From an uncultured Streptococcus sp. (GTDB lineage: Bacteria; Bacillota; Bacilli; Lactobacillales; Streptococcaceae): 34,780 nt of DNA. Position 1 is the first letter of the stretch, and each line of letters starts with the position of its first letter. Below are positions 16,220-23,857 of the stretch, one piece after another. Location of the stretch: assembly GCA_902461025.1 (NCBI GenBank), contig CABPWC010000006.1:1-34780 (forward strand), read 5' to 3'. A program made the translations under genes and the position numbers. The notes under the pieces were generated by a model that was given only the letters and a program-made list of their open reading frames with translations, did not search any database and was not told the origin of the DNA.

Positions 16220-16933
16220 CTACAATAAGTTCTTTTGTTCAAGATTTTCTCTAGTCGAGCTTGGTTCAGGCTGACCGAATTGCTCCGCAAGACGCTGACT
16301 CCAAGTGGTAGTCGCACGCGCTCCTGCGTATTCAGTCTGCACACGGTCATAAGCTTCAATAGCCTCAGCTGTTTGTTCTTGGTATTCTTCCTCAAAAACA
16401 ACTTGCTCGAGTGGCAATCTTGGTTTTACATCGTGTTGTTGATTTGGTACACCGAGTGCAATCCCAAAGACTGGGTAGGTATAGTCCGGAAGCTTGAACA
16501 ATTCTGCTACTTCAACAGATTTGTAACGCACCAAACCGATGATTACTCCACCATAGCCAAGGCTTTCTGCCGCAAGCAAGGTATTTTGCCCAGCCAAGGC
16601 TGCATCTACTGAAGTAATGAGGAGTCCTTCCACCCCTTGAGGTTGGAAAGTATCCGTATGGAGACGAGCTCCTTTTTCTGCACGGTTTAAATCTCCTACA
16701 AAGAGAAGGAAGGCAGCAGACTGACGAATCGCTTCTTGAGGAACAAGCTCATACAAAGCTTCTTTCTTTTCTTGACTTCTGACTACAATCACAGAATACG
16801 ATTGGAAATTTTTCCAAGAAGAAGCCATTTGTCCTGCAGATAAAATGGTATTTAAATCTTCTTGAGGAATCGCTTCTTCCTTAAATCTGCGAACCGAGGT
16901 ATGAGATTTCATTAATGTGATTGTTTCACTCAT
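16220..16933 (-). CDS. NADPH-dependent FMN oxidoreductase (nitroreductase family)
   Basis: NfsA/FRP-like flavin reductase, 237 residues. Seen: the N-terminal SHTSVRRF with FMN-phosphate-binding arginines, SAGQMASSWKNFQSYSVIVV, the middle AAESLGYGGVIIGLVRYKS loop, FGIALGVPNQQHDVKPRLPLEQVV, and a C-terminal helical tail with the conserved TTWSQRL. Substrates (nitroaromatics, quinones or disulfides) cannot be told from sequence. The start codon shares ATGA with the dnaI stop, so it is translated with the replication genes; the reason for this conserved placement is unknown. Confidence 0.9.
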   Translation of the reverse strand: MSETITLMKSHTSVRRFKEEAIPQEDLNTILSAGQMASSWKNFQSYSVIVVRSQEKKEALYELVPQEAIRQSAAFLLFVGDLNRAEKGARLHTDTFQPQGVEGLLITSVDAALAGQNTLLAAESLGYGGVIIGLVRYKSVEVAELFKLPDYTYPVFGIALGVPNQQHDVKPRLPLEQVVFEEEYQEQTAEAIEAYDRVQTEYAGARATTTWSQRLAEQFGQPEPSSTRENLEQKNLL

Positions 16934-17826
16934 CGGCGATTTTCTCCTTCTAGTCGTGTTTCCTCTGCCAAATAACGGATACGCTCCATCACACGTCTAG
17001 CTTCCCAGGTTTCATCATTTCCATTCTTGCCTTTGGCAAAATGTTTTTCCAAATCTTCAAAACTGAAATTTGAAGTAAAGAAGGTCGGTAAATCTTCTTG
17101 CATACGATATTGGAGAATCACTTGTAAGACTTCGTCACGTACCCAAGGTGTTGATTGCTCAGCACCGATATCATCAAAAATCAAAACTTCAGCTTGCTTG
17201 ATTTCATCAACCAAACTCTTTACATTACCATCGCCGATAGCATTTTTAACGTCAATGACAAAGCTTGGATAGTGAAGAAGGGTAGATGAAACGCCACGTT
17301 TTTCTGACAAATCATGGGCTAGGGCAGCCACCATAAAGCTCTTCCCAACTCCAAAGTCTCCATAGAGATAGAGACCTTTAAGGACTTCTGGATATTGCTC
17401 AACAAAGGTAAAGAGCTTTTCAAAAACTGGCAAACGTCCCAAATCATCCAAATCAACTTGAGCCAAACTAGCTTTTTTAAGACTAGCTGGAAGATTAATC
17501 AGTCTGAGACGGTTCTTGATAGCCGCTTCTTTCTCAGCCGCAATCAGTTCCGGAGTTTCCTCATAGGATACATCTGCGTAACCATGATTCATAACTAGAA
17601 TTGGCTTATAGCCACGCGCGATATAGTCGGTATCTCCACGAAGGAACTTATCTCGCTCGGTGATGTATTGATTAAACTTAGAGATACTACGATTCAATTC
17701 CTCTTGACTGAGAGATTCCTTCTGAATAAAAGCCGCAACATCAGGATCTTTTACAATCTGCTGAACCAGGTCCTGGTATTGAAAACGGCTAGGATGATCT
17801 TTAAGCACATCTCCTACACTTTCCAT
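16930..17826 (-). CDS. dnaI: Primosomal protein DnaI (helicase loader)
   Basis: AAA+ ATPase that loads the replicative helicase, working with the DnaB/DnaD initiation proteins. It is 298 residues: an N-terminal helicase-binding domain (1-130), then Walker A GDFGVGKS (156-163), Walker B LIFDDIGAE (215-223) and FTSNFSFEDLE sensor 1. No cysteine occurs anywhere in the protein, so the zinc site described for the Bacillus DnaI N-terminal domain is absent here. It begins next to the dnaB stop and overlaps the nitroreductase start by 4 bp. Confidence 0.95.
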   Translation of the reverse strand: MESVGDVLKDHPSRFQYQDLVQQIVKDPDVAAFIQKESLSQEELNRSISKFNQYITERDKFLRGDTDYIARGYKPILVMNHGYADVSYEETPELIAAEKEAAIKNRLRLINLPASLKKASLAQVDLDDLGRLPVFEKLFTFVEQYPEVLKGLYLYGDFGVGKSFMVAALAHDLSEKRGVSSTLLHYPSFVIDVKNAIGDGNVKSLVDEIKQAEVLIFDDIGAEQSTPWVRDEVLQVILQYRMQEDLPTFFTSNFSFEDLEKHFAKGKNGNDETWEARRVMERIRYLAEETRLEGENRR

Positions 17827-18996
17827 CTAGTCTCCTCCTTTTCCTAATCGATCTAACATTTCTTTTTTCTTACGTTCTAACTCCAAGCGAGTTTCTTCGC
17901 TGGTTTCATTTTTATATTCTGGATTACTCCATTTAGGAACATTAGTTTTTGCTTGACTTGTTTTCGCTGATTTTTGTTCTTGCCCCTTTTGATTCTTCTC
18001 TCTGATTCGAAGTACAGCTTCTTCAGCAGATCTGACTTTGTTATAAGAGTAATCATTAGCCACTTTCATGGCATATTTTTCATTGAGGTTGGCAGAATCA
18101 ACCTTGTTGAAGGTCAAGAGGATAACAACATTGATAACTTCATCAAGCAAGCCCAAGTCTGCCATCTGTTTTAACAAATCGCGTTCAGCTTGGATAATTC
18201 CTGCATTTCGTGTTTGTTTGATTCCCGCTAAAAACTGCAGGGCAGTTTTGCTTTTAGCTTCCCTGATAATAGTCGCTTCTTGGGGACTGAAGTCCGACGA
18301 AACAGATTTTTGCGCTGATTTTTCACGCATACGCTTAACAGAGATAACTTGAGAAACAGCTGTCGCCTTGGCCAATTGATAGGTTTCAAACCAGGTCCAT
18401 TTTTTCTCGTCAGCTATTTTAAACAGTTCTAAGACATCTGTCTGTTCATCTTGGAAACGGAGGTCGTCTCTCGCCATAAGTTGACGGAAATGTTCCAAAT
18501 CAAAATCATTTGAAAAATTAGCTTTTCCGAGTGTTTCCTCAGTGTCAGCCATATCTTCTATCTCTGGAAAAGCCTGACTCAAAGGAACAGTCAAAGCTTC
18601 CCCATCTGCAGACTCTTGGCGCAAATCAGAAACTGCTGGCTCACCGATTTTTTTCTCCAACAAGGTACGATAAACCGTATGACGCAAGAAATCCGAACTA
18701 GAAAGCGTTGGGTGAATAACAAGTTCATAGGCATCTCCATTTTGGTAAAGAGTGACCAAGTTGAAGGCTGATAAGATTTTAAAGGCTTTTAAGAGCCTAT
18801 CCATCCCGAAATTGAGATGATTGAGAATAGCAGCAAAAAGATGTTCCTTTTGCCCATTATCCCAAAAGGCTAGGGTATAAAGGTAAAGACTCAGCGCATC
18901 CTGACCGATAATCGGGAGGTAGCACTGCACCAGAGATGTGGGATCTTGCGACACCCGATTATTCTTTAGAAAAGAAAAACGATCATTAGGCTTCAT
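17827..18996 (-). CDS. dnaB: Replication initiation and membrane attachment protein DnaB
   Basis: Firmicute DnaB (not the helicase): a DnaD-like primosome protein that remodels DNA during initiation and restart. It is 389 residues, with an N-terminal winged-helix domain (about 1-110, starting NDRFSFLKNNRVS), a middle helical region and a C-terminal DnaD/DnaB_2 domain (about 200-330; LDEVINVVILLTFNK, NEKYAMKVANDYSYNKV), then a charged Lys/Glu tail. It directly abuts nrdR upstream and dnaI downstream, the usual streptococcal order. Confidence 0.93.
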   Translation of the reverse strand: MKPNDRFSFLKNNRVSQDPTSLVQCYLPIIGQDALSLYLYTLAFWDNGQKEHLFAAILNHLNFGMDRLLKAFKILSAFNLVTLYQNGDAYELVIHPTLSSSDFLRHTVYRTLLEKKIGEPAVSDLRQESADGEALTVPLSQAFPEIEDMADTEETLGKANFSNDFDLEHFRQLMARDDLRFQDEQTDVLELFKIADEKKWTWFETYQLAKATAVSQVISVKRMREKSAQKSVSSDFSPQEATIIREAKSKTALQFLAGIKQTRNAGIIQAERDLLKQMADLGLLDEVINVVILLTFNKVDSANLNEKYAMKVANDYSYNKVRSAEEAVLRIREKNQKGQEQKSAKTSQAKTNVPKWSNPEYKNETSEETRLELERKKKEMLDRLGKGGD

Positions 18997-19470
18997 TTAT
19001 TTTTCCTTTTTCTTCTTTGAAGATTGCGTAATTTGTTTGAGAAGATTTTCGAGCTCACTCACGTCTTTAAAGCTACGATAGACACTGGCGAAACGAACGT
19101 AAGTGATTTCATCCAGTTCAGCCAATTCTTCCATGACCAGAGAACCAATATCTTCACTTTGAATTTCATTATCATTGCGACTGAGGAGTTTTTGTTCGAT
19201 ACGATTGACCACCATGCCAATCTCATCACTAGACACCGGACGTTTTTGAGCCGAACGAATAATCCCGTTAAAGATTTTATCTCTGGAGAACTGCTCCCGT
19301 GTGCCATCCTTCTTGACCACAACCAGCGTTCTTTCTTCTACACGTTCATAGGTCGTAAAACGATGCTGACATTCTTCACACTCACGTCTTCTTCTAATCG
19401 TATTTCCTTCTTCAGCCTGACGGCTATCGATAACACTTGATTTAGTAGCGCCACATTTTGGACAACGCAT
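18997..19470 (-). CDS. nrdR: Transcriptional repressor NrdR
   Basis: Zinc-ribbon/ATP-cone repressor of ribonucleotide reductase genes. ATG at 19470 with a strong ribosome site (AAGGAGGGG) gives 157 residues; an upstream extension to 19551 would run through the promoter. Seen: MRCPKCG and CEECQHRFTTYER (the four zinc cysteines), then the ATP-cone VVVKKDGTREQFSRDKI to YVRFASVYRSFKDV. It leads the operon with dnaB and dnaI, linking dNTP supply to replication initiation. No nrd gene or NrdR box was found in the window. Confidence 0.97.
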   Translation of the reverse strand: MRCPKCGATKSSVIDSRQAEEGNTIRRRRECEECQHRFTTYERVEERTLVVVKKDGTREQFSRDKIFNGIIRSAQKRPVSSDEIGMVVNRIEQKLLSRNDNEIQSEDIGSLVMEELAELDEITYVRFASVYRSFKDVSELENLLKQITQSSKKKKEK

Positions 19471-19498
19471 GCCTTCCCCTCCTTGTCGTTTTCTTTTC

Positions 19499-19507
19499 AT
19501 TATACCA
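19499..19507 (-). promoter_or_regulatory. nrdR operon promoter (extended -10)
   Basis: TGGTATAAT on the minus strand, 29 bp before the nrdR start, with a weak -35 (TTTGGG, 17 bp upstream). It is the likely promoter for nrdR-dnaB-dnaI-nitroreductase-der, divergent from the GntR gene. Confidence 0.7.
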
Positions 19508-19544
19508 TTTTTTGAGCAATTCCCAAAATAATTCTCCTTTTGAC

Positions 19545-19573
19545 TTGACAAGTTTATTGTTTAGTTGTATTAT
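19545..19573 (+). promoter_or_regulatory. Promoter of the GntR-ABC operon
   Basis: Consensus TTGACA (19545-19550), 17-bp spacer and TATTAT (19568-19573), 40 bp before the GntR start. Autoregulation by the adjacent YtrA-type repressor is likely from family knowledge; I could not pick out a clear operator. Confidence 0.85.
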
Positions 19574-19612
19574 TTAAGTGACACAAAAAGAAATTGTAGA
19601 AAGGAGACCGTG

Positions 19613-19978
19613 ATGTCCTGGACATTTGATAACAACAAACCCATTTATTTGCAGATAATGGATAAGATCAAACTGCAAATCATTTCCCATAAACTAGAAC
19701 CCAACCAACAACTGCCAACTGTCAGAGAACTTGCTAGCGAGGCTGGCGTTAATCCTAATACCATCCAACGTGCCCTATCAGATTTAGAAAGAGAAGGCTT
19801 CGTATACACCAAGCGGACTGCAGGGCGTTTTGTCACCGAGGACTTGGACTTAATTCTCCAATCCCGGAAGCAACTATCAGAAGAACAGTTGCAGCAGTTT
19901 GTAACAGGCATGGTAGAATTTGGCTATGAAAAAGAAGAACTACCAACTGTTTTGAGAGATTATATTGAAGGAGTTTAG
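19613..19978 (+). CDS. GntR family regulator, YtrA type
   Basis: Short GntR-family repressor, 121 residues: an N-terminal winged helix (about 1-75; NKPIYLQIMDKIKLQI, QQLPTVRELASEAGVNPNTIQRALSDLEREGFVYT) and a short C-terminal dimerisation tail rather than a ligand-binding domain, which marks the YtrA subfamily. These usually repress their own operon encoding an ABC exporter, often tied to cell-envelope stress. ATG at 19613 follows AAGGAG; in-frame codons upstream lie within the promoter. It ends 3 bp before the ATPase start. Confidence 0.92.
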   Translation: MSWTFDNNKPIYLQIMDKIKLQIISHKLEPNQQLPTVRELASEAGVNPNTIQRALSDLEREGFVYTKRTAGRFVTEDLDLILQSRKQLSEEQLQQFVTGMVEFGYEKEELPTVLRDYIEGV

Positions 19979-19981
19979 ACT

Positions 19982-20677
19982 ATGACCTTGTTAACGTTTG
20001 AAAATGTTTCAAAATTCTATGGAGCAAGCCCTGCTCTTCAAAATGTTTCCCTTGAAATCCCGGCAGGAAAGATTGTGGGTCTCCTTGGCCCAAACGGTTC
20101 TGGAAAAACAACCCTGATTAAATTAATCAACGGTTTACTCCAACCAGAGCAAGGGCGTATCCTCATCAATGGCATGGAACCAAGCCCAGCAACTAAAGCA
20201 ATTGTTTCTTATCTACCTGATACGACCTATCTCAACGAACAGATGAAGGTCAAAGAAGCTCTTACCTTTTTCAAGACCTTCTATAAAGATTTCAATCTCG
20301 AACGTGCTCAAGGTCTTCTTCGTGACCTTGGTATCGATGAGAATAGCCGTTTCAAGAAACTCTCAAAAGGGAATAAAGAAAAAGTTCAGTTGATCCTTGT
20401 CATGAGTCGTGATGCTCGTTTGTATGTCCTTGACGAACCAATCGGTGGTGTCGATCCTGCAGCTCGTGACTACATCTTGAACACCATCATCAACAACTAC
20501 TCTCCAACTTCGACTGTCTTGATTTCAACTCACTTGATTTCAGACATCGAACCAATCTTGGATGAGATTGTCTTCCTCAAGGATGGAAAAGTTGTCCGTC
20601 AAGGAAATGTGGATGATATTCGCTACGAATCAGGAGAGTCTATCGACCAGCTCTTCCGTCACGAATTCAAAGCCTAG
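19982..20677 (+). CDS. ABC transporter ATP-binding protein
   Basis: ATPase of an ABC-2 type exporter, 231 residues. Seen: Walker A GPNGSGKT (36-43), signature LSKGN (127-131, a degenerate LSGGQ as in this subgroup), Walker B LYVLDEPIGGVDP (147-159) and H-loop STH (182-184). It is paired with the following membrane protein and controlled by the GntR gene upstream. The substrate is unknown; YtrA-linked transporters are commonly tied to antimicrobial peptides or cell-wall antibiotics. Confidence 0.93.
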   Translation: MTLLTFENVSKFYGASPALQNVSLEIPAGKIVGLLGPNGSGKTTLIKLINGLLQPEQGRILINGMEPSPATKAIVSYLPDTTYLNEQMKVKEALTFFKTFYKDFNLERAQGLLRDLGIDENSRFKKLSKGNKEKVQLILVMSRDARLYVLDEPIGGVDPAARDYILNTIINNYSPTSTVLISTHLISDIEPILDEIVFLKDGKVVRQGNVDDIRYESGESIDQLFRHEFKA

Positions 20678-20692
20678 ATAAAGGAGATTCTT

Positions 20693-21424
20693 ATGTTTTG
20701 GAATTTAGTTCATTATGAATTTAAAAATGTCAACAAATGGTTTTTAGCCCTCTACGCTGCTGTACTATCCCTATCTGTCATTATAGGAATTCAGGGCAGT
20801 ACCCTCTCAAGCACCTATTATCAAGACAAGGGCGTTGTCATGTTAGTCTTTCTATCTCTGGTTTTTGGGGGTCTGGTTATTACTTTGGGTATCTCAACCT
20901 TGATCTTGATTATTCAACGATTTAAAGGAAGCGTATATGATCGTCGTGGCTATCTAACACTAACCCTTCCAGTATCTGAACACCAGATTCTTTCCTCTAA
21001 ACTCCTTGGAGCCTTTGTTTGGTCTTTGACAAGTACACTGGTCTTTCTTTTTAGTCTTTACATCATCATATCCATGATTCAACCAGACGTCTTAATATCC
21101 AACTTTGCCGAGTTTATTCTCAAAAATTATCAAGATGATTTCTGGTTAGCCTTGATTTCCTATATCGTTAACACTCTTGCAAGTATCCTTTGTATCTACT
21201 TTTCTATCTCTATCGGTCAACTCTTTAATGAATACCGTACAGCTCTTGCGGTTGTCGCTTACATCGCTATCCAAATAGTCCTTGGTTTTATCACTCTAAA
21301 TCTTCGCATCGATTTCGACTACAATTGGGTATTATCCTTTGAAATTTTCAAGGACTTAATCCTTAGCGTCGGCTTCTATCTCGGTACCTACTATATCTTA
21401 AAGAACAAAGTAAACTTACAATAA
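20693..21424 (+). CDS. ABC-2 type permease partner
   Basis: Integral membrane protein of 243 residues with about six hydrophobic segments (near 15-35, 50-72, 105-128, 150-170, 185-202 and 218-236). The soluble loop YDRRGYLTLTLPVSEHQILSSKLLGAFVW is typical of permeases paired with YtrA-controlled ATPases. It begins 15 bp after the ATPase gene with AAGGAG and ends before a strong terminator. I infer the permease role from position and topology. Confidence 0.85.
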   Translation: MFWNLVHYEFKNVNKWFLALYAAVLSLSVIIGIQGSTLSSTYYQDKGVVMLVFLSLVFGGLVITLGISTLILIIQRFKGSVYDRRGYLTLTLPVSEHQILSSKLLGAFVWSLTSTLVFLFSLYIIISMIQPDVLISNFAEFILKNYQDDFWLALISYIVNTLASILCIYFSISIGQLFNEYRTALAVVAYIAIQIVLGFITLNLRIDFDYNWVLSFEIFKDLILSVGFYLGTYYILKNKVNLQ

Positions 21425-21433
21425 CGAATGAAG

Positions 21434-21466
21434 CCCCTAGCAAATAAAGCTAGGGGTTTCTTTTTA
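21434..21466 (+). terminator. Terminator after the ABC operon
   Basis: CCCCTAGC and GCTAGGGG form a perfect 8-bp GC-rich stem with a 7-nt loop, then TTTCTTTTT on the plus strand. The convergent lrgAB transcript meets the same hairpin but with a poorer T-tract. Confidence 0.9.
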
Positions 21467-21493
21467 CACAAAGAAATATAACATTATTATTTT

Positions 21494-22189
21494 TTAGCTC
21501 AATATCAAACCTGCTACGATGGGACTGACAAATACGTAGAGAATACCGGTGACACCGATAGCCAGGCCACCCATAGCCCCCGCAACAGCTCCATAGCGAA
21601 AAGCTGTCCCAGTCCCAACTGCGTGACCCGTTCCTCCAAGAGCAAGACCAACAGCTACTGGGTCGTCTATTTTTAGCCATTTTAAAAGTGTTGGTCCAAT
21701 AACGCTGGTCAAAATCCCAGTTGCTACCACAACTACCAAAGTGATCGTCGCTATCCCTTGTAGCTTATCCGTAATTCCAACTGCCATGGCCGTCGTTACA
21801 GACTTTGGGAAAAGCGAAATTGCCAAGAAGAAATCCATACCGAAAAATTTTGCAACTAAAGCTGTAAAAATGGTATTCACAATGACTGCTAAAAAACTCC
21901 CAAGTAAAATACTTCTAACATGGTGCTTCATGAGGTGAAAACTTTTATAGAGAGGAATCCCGAGTGCTACTGTCGAAGGTACAATCAAGTTATTCAGATA
22001 AACCCCACCTTGATAATAGGCAGCGTAAGAAATACCAGTCAATTTCAGAAAAGCGATGATAAACAAGGTTGCTAGCAGCAAGGGAGTCGTCAGAGGATGA
22101 GGATATCGTCTAAAGATAATCATGCCTCCGAGATAGGCCAGGATAGACAAGGCTATCCCAAAAAGTGGATTGGATACAAATTCGCTCAT
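21494..22189 (-). CDS. lrgB: LrgB-family membrane protein
   Basis: Partner of the holin-like LrgA/CidA protein. It is 231 residues and almost entirely hydrophobic. Seen: LSILAYLGGMIIFRRYPHPLTTPLLLAT at the N-terminus, SLFPKSVTTAMAVGITDKLQG (the family's most conserved block) and GGTGHAVGTGTAFRYG. The family is tied to murein hydrolase control, autolysis and pyruvate uptake. ATG at 22189 overlaps the lrgA stop by 4 bp, showing coupling. No LytSR-type two-component genes are adjacent in this window. Confidence 0.92.
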   Translation of the reverse strand: MSEFVSNPLFGIALSILAYLGGMIIFRRYPHPLTTPLLLATLFIIAFLKLTGISYAAYYQGGVYLNNLIVPSTVALGIPLYKSFHLMKHHVRSILLGSFLAVIVNTIFTALVAKFFGMDFFLAISLFPKSVTTAMAVGITDKLQGIATITLVVVVATGILTSVIGPTLLKWLKIDDPVAVGLALGGTGHAVGTGTAFRYGAVAGAMGGLAIGVTGILYVFVSPIVAGLILS

Positions 22190-22560
22190 TTGGCACCTCT
22201 TTCTTCGTAATCACCTTCATAACGCTTTTTGATAAATTGAACGACCAGCGCAATCAAGATAATATTGATGACTGCTGCAAAAAAAACAATCAAGACAATG
22301 GGCAATAAATAGGGAGCAATCACATCAAATTTCTCCATAATCCCAACTGCAGGAGGCAGAAAGAGAATGGTCATGTTGGCCAGAAGAAAATTCCCAACCA
22401 TGTTGACATGACGTACCCGCAACCACTTGAACTGCAAAGCCAAAAATAAAATAATCAAACCGATAATGCTTCCAGGAATAGGCAAATGGAAAAAGCTAGA
22501 GATTCCTTCACCGATTAGAGAAATCACAAAGAGAATCATTAACTGAACATATAACTTCAT
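22186..22560 (-). CDS. lrgA: LrgA/CidA holin-like protein
   Basis: Small holin-like membrane protein, 124 residues from ATG 22560, with GGAG about 9 bases upstream. Four hydrophobic helices; family motifs seen are HLPIPGSIIGLIILFLAL and FLLANMTILFLPPAVGIMEKFD, and a charged C-terminus (KKRYEGDYEERGAK). LrgA and CidA cannot be separated reliably by sequence alone, and the effect on lysis (promoting or restraining) differs between them. It forms a two-gene operon with lrgB. Confidence 0.9.
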   Translation of the reverse strand: MKLYVQLMILFVISLIGEGISSFFHLPIPGSIIGLIILFLALQFKWLRVRHVNMVGNFLLANMTILFLPPAVGIMEKFDVIAPYLLPIVLIVFFAAVINIILIALVVQFIKKRYEGDYEERGAK

Positions 22561-22592
22561 CGAATACTCCAAAAATAGACTTTCTGCATACC

Positions 22593-22620
22593 AGTTTACT
22601 CCTTTTTCAGAAAATTTCAA
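22593..22620 (-). promoter_or_regulatory. lrgAB promoter
   Basis: TTGAAA (22615-22620), 16-bp spacer and TAAACT (22593-22598), 32 bp before lrgA. It is divergent from the MarR promoter, with about 24 bp between the two -35 boxes. Confidence 0.65.
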
Positions 22621-22644
22621 GGAAATACACAAGAAACATCCTTC

Positions 22645-22687
22645 TTGCTATCTCATGGAAAAAGTTGTATACTAATTGCGTGCGCAA
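22645..22687 (+). promoter_or_regulatory. MarR gene promoter with operator copy 1
   Basis: TTGCTA (22645-22650), 17-bp spacer and TATACT (22668-22673). The inverted repeat TTGCG-TG-CGCAA occupies 22676-22687, over the expected transcription start. The same 12-mer recurs once more in the window, at 23138, in front of the next operon. Confidence 0.75.
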
Positions 22688-22741
22688 GCATCTTAGATGT
22701 ATAAAGCTATTTACAACTATTATATAGGAAAGGAGATTGAC

Positions 22742-23122
22742 GTGACTTACTTAGATAAATGGTTTGACTTCAACCGCCGACAAGTAGAATTAGAAGCTAT
22801 TTTAGAGCAAACGATTGCTGAGCAAAGCGAACAAAGTCTAACGCTCAAAGAATTCTACCTCTTGCACTTTTTAAATCAGGCTCAAGAAAAATCTTTGAGA
22901 CAGATTGACTTGCCAGATAAACTTCATCTGAGCCCTAGCGCTGTATCACGGATGGTGGCACGCCTAGAAGCAAAAAACTGCGGTTTACTTAGTCGGAGAT
23001 GTTGTGACCAAGACAAGCGAGCTAGTTTTATCTGCCTCACTAAGGAGGGCCAGACGGCTCTTGCTTATCTACAAAAAGCAGTCGAAGAAAGTCTTGAAAC
23101 AAAAGCAAGTTGGTTATCTTAA
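22742..23122 (+). CDS. MarR family regulator with Cys-rich wing
   Basis: Winged-helix repressor, 126 residues from a GTG at 22742 that has AAGGAG 6 bases upstream; the in-frame ATG at 22697 lies only 10 bp after the operator and lacks a ribosome site. Seen: an HTH with LHLSPSAVSRMVARLEAKN (about 61-79) and wing motif RRCCDQDKRA (85-94) in the place of the usual R-x-x-D-x-D-x-R. Four cysteines (80, 87, 88, 98), two adjacent, cluster at the DNA-contacting wing. Placed before a thioredoxin gene, this suggests a thiol-based redox switch. Identical inverted repeats flank the gene. Confidence 0.88.
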   Translation: MTYLDKWFDFNRRQVELEAILEQTIAEQSEQSLTLKEFYLLHFLNQAQEKSLRQIDLPDKLHLSPSAVSRMVARLEAKNCGLLSRRCCDQDKRASFICLTKEGQTALAYLQKAVEESLETKASWLS

Positions 23123-23137
23123 AGTTTTTTAAAAAAC

Positions 23138-23187
23138 TTGCGTGCGCAATCAATTTTCTTGACATTCCTTTTTCTGAGGAGTAAAAT
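23138..23187 (+). promoter_or_regulatory. Promoter of DUF4649-trxA with operator copy 2
   Basis: TTGACA (23159-23164), 17-bp spacer and TAAAAT (23182-23187). The 12-mer TTGCGTGCGCAA at 23138-23149 ends 9 bp before the -35 box and is identical to the one over the MarR start. A perfect A/T palindrome of 18 bp (23122-23139) abuts it. Confidence 0.78.
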
Positions 23188-23216
23188 GAAGACATGATTT
23201 AACAAAGGAGAATCCT

Positions 23217-23438
23217 ATGATTGAAATCACTTATTTAGATGCCAGCAAGCAAGAGAGAACAATGACCTTCGAGTCATACGAAGAATTTGAACGTTCTCAA
23301 CATGCCTGCCTGATTGGTGTCGCCGACTATTACCCTGTCCAAAAACTAACCTACAATGGTCATGTTCTGGACTACCATGGGACTTATGGGGATGTTTTCT
23401 TCTATCTCATGAAACAAGATTTAAGCCAATATAACTAA
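23217..23438 (+). CDS. DUF4649 family small protein
   Basis: 73-residue acidic protein of unknown function, found in streptococci as a short conserved ORF. It begins MIEITYLDASKQERTMTFESYEEFERSQ and includes CLIGVADYYPVQKLTYNGH. No signal peptide or membrane segment. AAAGGAG lies upstream of the ATG. It is first in a two-gene unit with trxA, 14 bp apart, under the promoter bearing the MarR-type operator, so a role linked to thiol metabolism is plausible but unproven. Confidence 0.85.
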   Translation: MIEITYLDASKQERTMTFESYEEFERSQHACLIGVADYYPVQKLTYNGHVLDYHGTYGDVFFYLMKQDLSQYN

Positions 23439-23452
23439 AAAGGAGAAATACT

Positions 23453-23767
23453 ATGGCAAAAGCAATTACAGATGCAACATTTGAACAAGAAACAAAAGAC
23501 GGATTGGTCTTGGTAGACTTCTGGGCAACTTGGTGTGGTCCATGTCGTATGCAAGGTCCAATCTTGGATAAATTGTCTGAAGAACTTTCAGAAGATGTCT
23601 TGAAAATCGTTAAAATGGACGTTGACGAAAATCCAAACACAGCTCGTGCATTTGGAATCATGTCTATCCCTACTCTTCTCTTCAAGAAAGATGGACAAGT
23701 CGTTAAACAAGTTGCAGGTGTTCACACAGCTGAACAAATCAAAGCTATCGTTGCTGAATTGAGTTAA
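23453..23767 (+). CDS. trxA: Thioredoxin
   Basis: Cytoplasmic disulfide reductase, 104 residues, the standard length. Active site WCGPC at 27-31 within VLVDFWATWCGPCRM; the cis-Pro loop SIPTLL is present, as is the C-terminal GVHTAEQIKAIVAEL. It follows the DUF4649 gene with AAAGGAG upstream and is closed by two terminators. Regulation by the adjacent MarR-type protein is inferred from shared operator sequences. Confidence 0.97.
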   Translation: MAKAITDATFEQETKDGLVLVDFWATWCGPCRMQGPILDKLSEELSEDVLKIVKMDVDENPNTARAFGIMSIPTLLFKKDGQVVKQVAGVHTAEQIKAIVAELS

Positions 23768-23771
23768 TTAT

Positions 23772-23803
23772 AAAATCCCTCACCTCTTATCGTGGGGGAT
23801 TTT
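23772..23803 (+). terminator. Terminator after trxA
   Basis: AAAATCCC-T-CAC pairs with GTG-G-GGGATTTT around an 8-nt loop, ending in a T-run, 5 bp after the trxA stop. Confidence 0.75.
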
Positions 23804-23811
23804 AATATACA

Positions 23812-23847
23812 AAAAAGCCTACTCTCCAATGTGAAGAGTAGGCTTTT
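23812..23847. terminator. Bidirectional terminator between trxA and aquaporin
   Basis: AAAAAGCCTACTCT pairs with AGAGTAGGCTTTTT around a short loop: a 14-bp perfect stem with A- and T-runs on both sides. It serves the two convergent genes. Confidence 0.9.
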
Positions 23848-23857
23848 TGCGTTTCAA

